Part shown: positions 61,268-64,000 of the stretch, one piece after another
Numbering within the stretch: the first letter of the stretch is position 1
Layout of the letters: the number at the start of each line of letters is the position of its first letter
Source of the DNA: Myxococcales bacterium
GTDB taxonomy: Bacteria > Myxococcota_A > Polyangia > Polyangiales > Polyangiaceae
Assembly (NCBI GenBank): GCA_016706225.1
Contig: JADJKB010000021.1
Location: 682,001-746,000, forward strand
DNA length: 64,000 nt
Reading direction: 5' to 3'
Notes under the pieces: generated by a model
The model's database searches: none
What the model saw: only the letters and a program-made list of their open reading frames with translations
What the model was told of the DNA's origin: nothing
Translations under genes and position numbers: made by a program

Positions 61268-62689
61268 ATGAGCGACGACAGCGCATTGCCCGCGCCGGAG
61301 CGGCGGATCTACTGCAACCGCACGCTGAACTTGCGCTCGATCCGCGCGGTCGGTTTCGACATGGACTACACACTGGTCCACTACAAGACCGAGGTCTGGG
61401 AGCGCCGCGCATGGGAGCGCGCCCGTGCGCGGCTGCTGGAGCGGGGCTGGCCCGTCGGAGAGCTGTCGTTCGACCCCGGCTTCGTGATCCTGGGGCTCAT
61501 CCTCGATCTCGAGCTCGGCAATGTGGTGAAGGCCACGCGCTTCGGCTACGTGACCCGCGCCCACCACGGTACCCGACTCGTCGATTTCGATGAGCAGCGC
61601 CAAAGGTACTCGCGCGTCCTGGTGGACCTCAAGGAGCCCCGCTGGGTCTTCTTGAACACACTCTTCTCGCTGTCCGAAGCGCTCCTGTTCGCGCAATGCG
61701 TGGATCTACTCGACAAGGGTGCGCTCGATGCCCGCCTCAATTACGCCGAGCTCTACGCGATCGTCCGTGGCAGCATCGATCGCACGCACACCGAAGGTGA
61801 TCTGAAGGCCGAAATCGCCAAGGACCCCGATCGCTTCGTCGAGCTCGATCCGGACCTACCCGCGTGCCTGCTCGATCTGAAACAGTCGGGCAAAAAACTG
61901 CTCCTCGTGACAAACTCCGAGTGGTCCTACACCACCGCCATGATGCGCTACGCGCTCGACCCGTACCTTCCGAACGGGATGACCTGGCGGGAGCTGTTCG
62001 ACGTGACGGTGGTGGCGGCGCGTAAGCCCGAGTTCTTCACGGCGCGCGCGCCGATGTTCGAGGTCGTGGACGAGAGTGGGCTCCTCAGACCGCTGAACGA
62101 GGGAATGCAAGCCGGGTCTGCATACCTGGGTGGCAACGCCCTCATCCTCGAGCAGCACCTGAGACTCGAGCCGGAGGAAATCCTCTACGTGGGGGACCAC
62201 CTCTACTCGGACGTCCGCGTCACCAAAGATCTGCTCCGCTGGCGGACGGCGCTGGTCGTGCGAGACATCGAGAAAGAGATCAAGGACGTCGAGGCGTTTC
62301 GGCCGAAACAGAACGTGCTCTCGGGTTTGATGGCGGAGAAGGAACGGGCCGAGCACGAACACTCGACCGCCCGCCTGGCCCTCGAGCGCATCGAGCAGCA
62401 CGGGGCGTCGGCAGACCCAATCCCCCTGCGCGCGCGGCTGCACGCCGCCAAAGACCAGCTCGCCGCCCTCGACGGCCGCATCGCGCCGCTGGCCGAAGAG
62501 GCGGGCTCGCTATTCAACCCCCGCTGGGGGCTCTTGATGCGGGCTGGCCTCGACAAGAGTTATCTCGCGCGGCAGCTCGAACGCTACGCCGACGCCTACA
62601 CCTCGCGGGTGTCCAATTTCGGCGCGTACACTCCGTACGTCTACCTGCGCGCGCCGCGGGTCAGCCTGCCCCACGACGCGGACGCATGA
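61268..62689 (+). CDS. HAD-superfamily 5'-nucleotidase (cytosolic purine 5'-nucleotidase type)
   Basis: The 473-residue protein starts at ATG 61268. FDMDYTLVHYK (30-40) is the HAD motif I with nucleophile D31 and acid/base D33. LLVTNSEWSYT is motif II, KPEFF follows for motif III and GDHLYSDV motif IV. The large cap and C-terminal helical region with a coiled coil (EKERAEHEHSTARLALERIE, by position near 356-375) match the HAD-IG 5'-nucleotidases related to human NT5C2. It would hydrolyse purine nucleoside monophosphates. It ends 64 bp before the PilZ gene. Confidence 0.92.
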   Translation: MSDDSALPAPERRIYCNRTLNLRSIRAVGFDMDYTLVHYKTEVWERRAWERARARLLERGWPVGELSFDPGFVILGLILDLELGNVVKATRFGYVTRAHHGTRLVDFDEQRQRYSRVLVDLKEPRWVFLNTLFSLSEALLFAQCVDLLDKGALDARLNYAELYAIVRGSIDRTHTEGDLKAEIAKDPDRFVELDPDLPACLLDLKQSGKKLLLVTNSEWSYTTAMMRYALDPYLPNGMTWRELFDVTVVAARKPEFFTARAPMFEVVDESGLLRPLNEGMQAGSAYLGGNALILEQHLRLEPEEILYVGDHLYSDVRVTKDLLRWRTALVVRDIEKEIKDVEAFRPKQNVLSGLMAEKERAEHEHSTARLALERIEQHGASADPIPLRARLHAAKDQLAALDGRIAPLAEEAGSLFNPRWGLLMRAGLDKSYLARQLERYADAYTSRVSNFGAYTPYVYLRAPRVSLPHDADA

Positions 62690-62753
62690 CGCCGCAGGGG
62701 GGTGCCACGGCGGCCCCTATCACGCGGCAGAGAAAGTGCGCTAGTCTTGGCCT

Positions 62754-63098
62754 GTGGAGCGCCGCTCACAGCGATACACCGTATGGCTTCCGGTGCGGGT
62801 CGAAGAGCTCGAAGAGGGCATGGCCGTCAGCCACAACGTCAGCGGGCGCGGCATGCTGCTGGTCACGGCCACCACGCTCGAGGTGGGTGCACCCGTCCAC
62901 ATTGTCGTGCAGTTCCCACCCGAAGGCGAGCAGGAGCGCACCGTGACCGGTCGCGTCGTGCGGGTCGAACGTAACAAAGACGATCCGGAAGGCATCTGGC
63001 CGCATCGCATCGCGGTGCAGTTCGACGAGCCCGTCGCCGACATCGAGAAGGCGCTCGCGAGCTTGGCAGAGACCGGCATCGCGAAGGTTCAGCGCTGA
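62754..63098 (+). CDS. PilZ-domain protein (c-di-GMP binding)
   Basis: The 114-residue protein starts at GTG 62754. ERRSQRYTVWLPV carries the RxxxR element and HNVSGRGMLL the [D/N]xSxxG element of PilZ domains, so c-di-GMP binding is likely. It is a single-domain protein and probably works as an adaptor in motility or polysaccharide control. No partner gene is adjacent; the gene converges on a lipoprotein gene 15 bp away. Confidence 0.92.
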   Translation: MERRSQRYTVWLPVRVEELEEGMAVSHNVSGRGMLLVTATTLEVGAPVHIVVQFPPEGEQERTVTGRVVRVERNKDDPEGIWPHRIAVQFDEPVADIEKALASLAETGIAKVQR

Positions 63099-63113
63099 AC
63101 CCGCCCACTCGCC

Positions 63114-63560
63114 TCAGCGCACCTTGCGCAGCACGCCGCGTCCGCGCCACGGAATGGTGAGGGATTCGAACCAGAGCTCGCCGCCGCGAAATTCACCGAC
63201 GGCATCGTAGGGGATCCCACCATCGTCGTAAGAGACGAGGGCCAACCGGTCGCCGGCGGCCTGCGTTACCCGGTAGCGCCGAACGGTGTTAACCCCCGTG
63301 CCGCTCACCTGCATGTTCTGCCCGTCGAAGTTCGCCACCAGCGTGCCCATCTGCGCTGCCAGCAACCCGGCGAACATCGGCTCCAGCGGAGTCTCCGGCT
63401 GGTACGAAACCAGGACCCAAGCGCCGAGCAAGCGCTGACCCGCCTCTTGACGAGCCGTCTCGCCGGCATCCCTCGGGGTCCCGCGCCGCGGACCGCATGC
63501 GGGGGCGCCGAGCAGCATCAAACTCGCAGCGAGGACGGAGAGCGCGCGGGCTTTGCTCAT
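63114..63560 (-). CDS. Small lipoprotein
   Basis: The 148-residue protein has a signal ending LGAPAC, a clear lipobox. The mature domain starts with a basic linker, then LLGAWVLVSYQPETPLEP, and has a beta-rich fold (ANFDGQNMQVSGTG; RYRVTQAAGDRLALVSYDDGG) resembling small lipocalin-like (META/DUF-type) lipoproteins. The match is weak. Function unknown. Confidence 0.75.
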   Translation of the reverse strand: MSKARALSVLAASLMLLGAPACGPRRGTPRDAGETARQEAGQRLLGAWVLVSYQPETPLEPMFAGLLAAQMGTLVANFDGQNMQVSGTGVNTVRRYRVTQAAGDRLALVSYDDGGIPYDAVGEFRGGELWFESLTIPWRGRGVLRKVR

Positions 63561-63644
63561 CTTCCGGGTAGCTTACACCGCTCCCTGCGGAGGAGCGAAA
63601 CACAGCGCTCGCATCCGTCGAGACGCGTGTAAGCTGCGCTCGCC

Positions 63645-64000
63645 GTGCGCAAACCTCCGCTTGGTCCCACGACTCCGCACCGTGTGCTGCCCTCGGTATT
63701 GCTGGTGGGCGCAGCGAGTGAACTGGTACCCATCTGTCGGCAGAGCGCCGCGCTGGCCGCCGGTGCGCCCCTCGAGGTCTGCGACGTTGCCTCGGTCACG
63801 ACGCGGGCGGCCACCCTCCGGCCCTTCGCGCTCTTGGTCCCGCAAGAGATCTTGGAGTTCGATCAGGCGGAGTTCGTCGCGCTGGCGCGCACCATCAACG
63901 CAACGCTGATCCCACTGGCCAGCGAACGTGCCGGCGAGCCAGCCCTGCGAGCCGAGCTGGTCGGAGCGCTGCGCGACGCACACAAGCGCCATTCGAAGTG
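63645..64000 (+). CDS. Hypothetical protein, C-terminus beyond the window
   Basis: An open frame from GTG 63645 (VRKPPLGPTTPHRVLPS) runs off the right edge, with 118 complete codons visible. It begins with a short basic/Pro linker, then a strand-helix pattern like a receiver or Rossmann unit (VLPSVLLVGAASELVPICRQSA; PFALLVPQEILEFD). No phosphoacceptor can be assigned. It is divergent from the lipoprotein gene, with 84 bp between starts. Confidence 0.6.
   Translation, partial: MRKPPLGPTTPHRVLPSVLLVGAASELVPICRQSAALAAGAPLEVCDVASVTTRAATLRPFALLVPQEILEFDQAEFVALARTINATLIPLASERAGEPALRAELVGALRDAHKRHSK

Overview
The window is GC-rich (roughly two thirds G+C) and densely coded on both strands. It carries the marks of a myxobacterium, most likely an uncultured member of the Polyangiales (Myxococcota): many Hanks-type Ser/Thr kinases with one TM helix and Pro/Ala-rich tails, FHA-linked sigma54 activators, many lipoproteins, a carotenoid operon with a CarH-type B12 photoreceptor, and PilZ. 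No rRNA, tRNA, CRISPR array, IS element or phage gene was seen. This placement is inference from gene content.

Region 1 (1-13403) is an electron-transfer locus. A divergent promoter region near 3150-3330 separates two gene sets. Leftward run a lipoprotein, a tetraheme cytochrome, a Tat-exported four-cluster Fe-S protein and an NrfD-type membrane quinol subunit cut by the window edge. Rightward run a Rieske protein, a b6-type cytochrome b, a 9-heme membrane-anchored cytochrome, a 727-residue cytochrome with 33 CXXCH motifs plus one CX3CH, and an NrfJ-like OB-fold protein. A convergent, translationally coupled operon (13403 to 9348) encodes a predicted outer-membrane beta-barrel and two multiheme lipoproteins (12 motifs; 12 CXXCH plus 3 CX4CH). 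This has the composition of the porin-cytochrome conduits of Geobacter. Together the five cytochromes carry 74 potential haem-binding motifs, and I read the locus as a complete quinol-to-cell-surface wire.

Region 2 (13503-18886) holds small envelope proteins, a class II CPD photolyase and an ABC-2 exporter. Region 3 (18887-26091) is a light-response carotenoid locus: crtY, crtE, crtI, crtB, an unknown membrane protein, carH, then an SDR gene. The crtY/ABC intergenic region carries 11-bp-phased TnnACA repeats that look like CarH operators.

Region 4 (26347-38316) has an NlpC-like protein, a propeller lipoprotein, an MFS pump with a split and order-reversed PEP-synthase/rifampicin-phosphotransferase-like pair, a frameshifted aminotransferase, a NatAB-like exporter, a repeat-containing Pro-rich protein and a secreted hydrolase. 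Region 5 (38517-61200) is dominated by signalling: two FHA-sigma54 activators, four active-looking kinases, one pseudokinase and a CpxRAP-like envelope-stress system with a frameshifted kinase. It also holds RF3. Region 6 (61268-64000) has a HAD 5'-nucleotidase, a PilZ protein, a lipoprotein and a gene cut by the right edge.

Three genes (13503-13882, 32774-34016, 51279-52533) are broken by a one-base slip in or beside a G/C run. Sequencing or assembly indels are at least as likely as real mutations.
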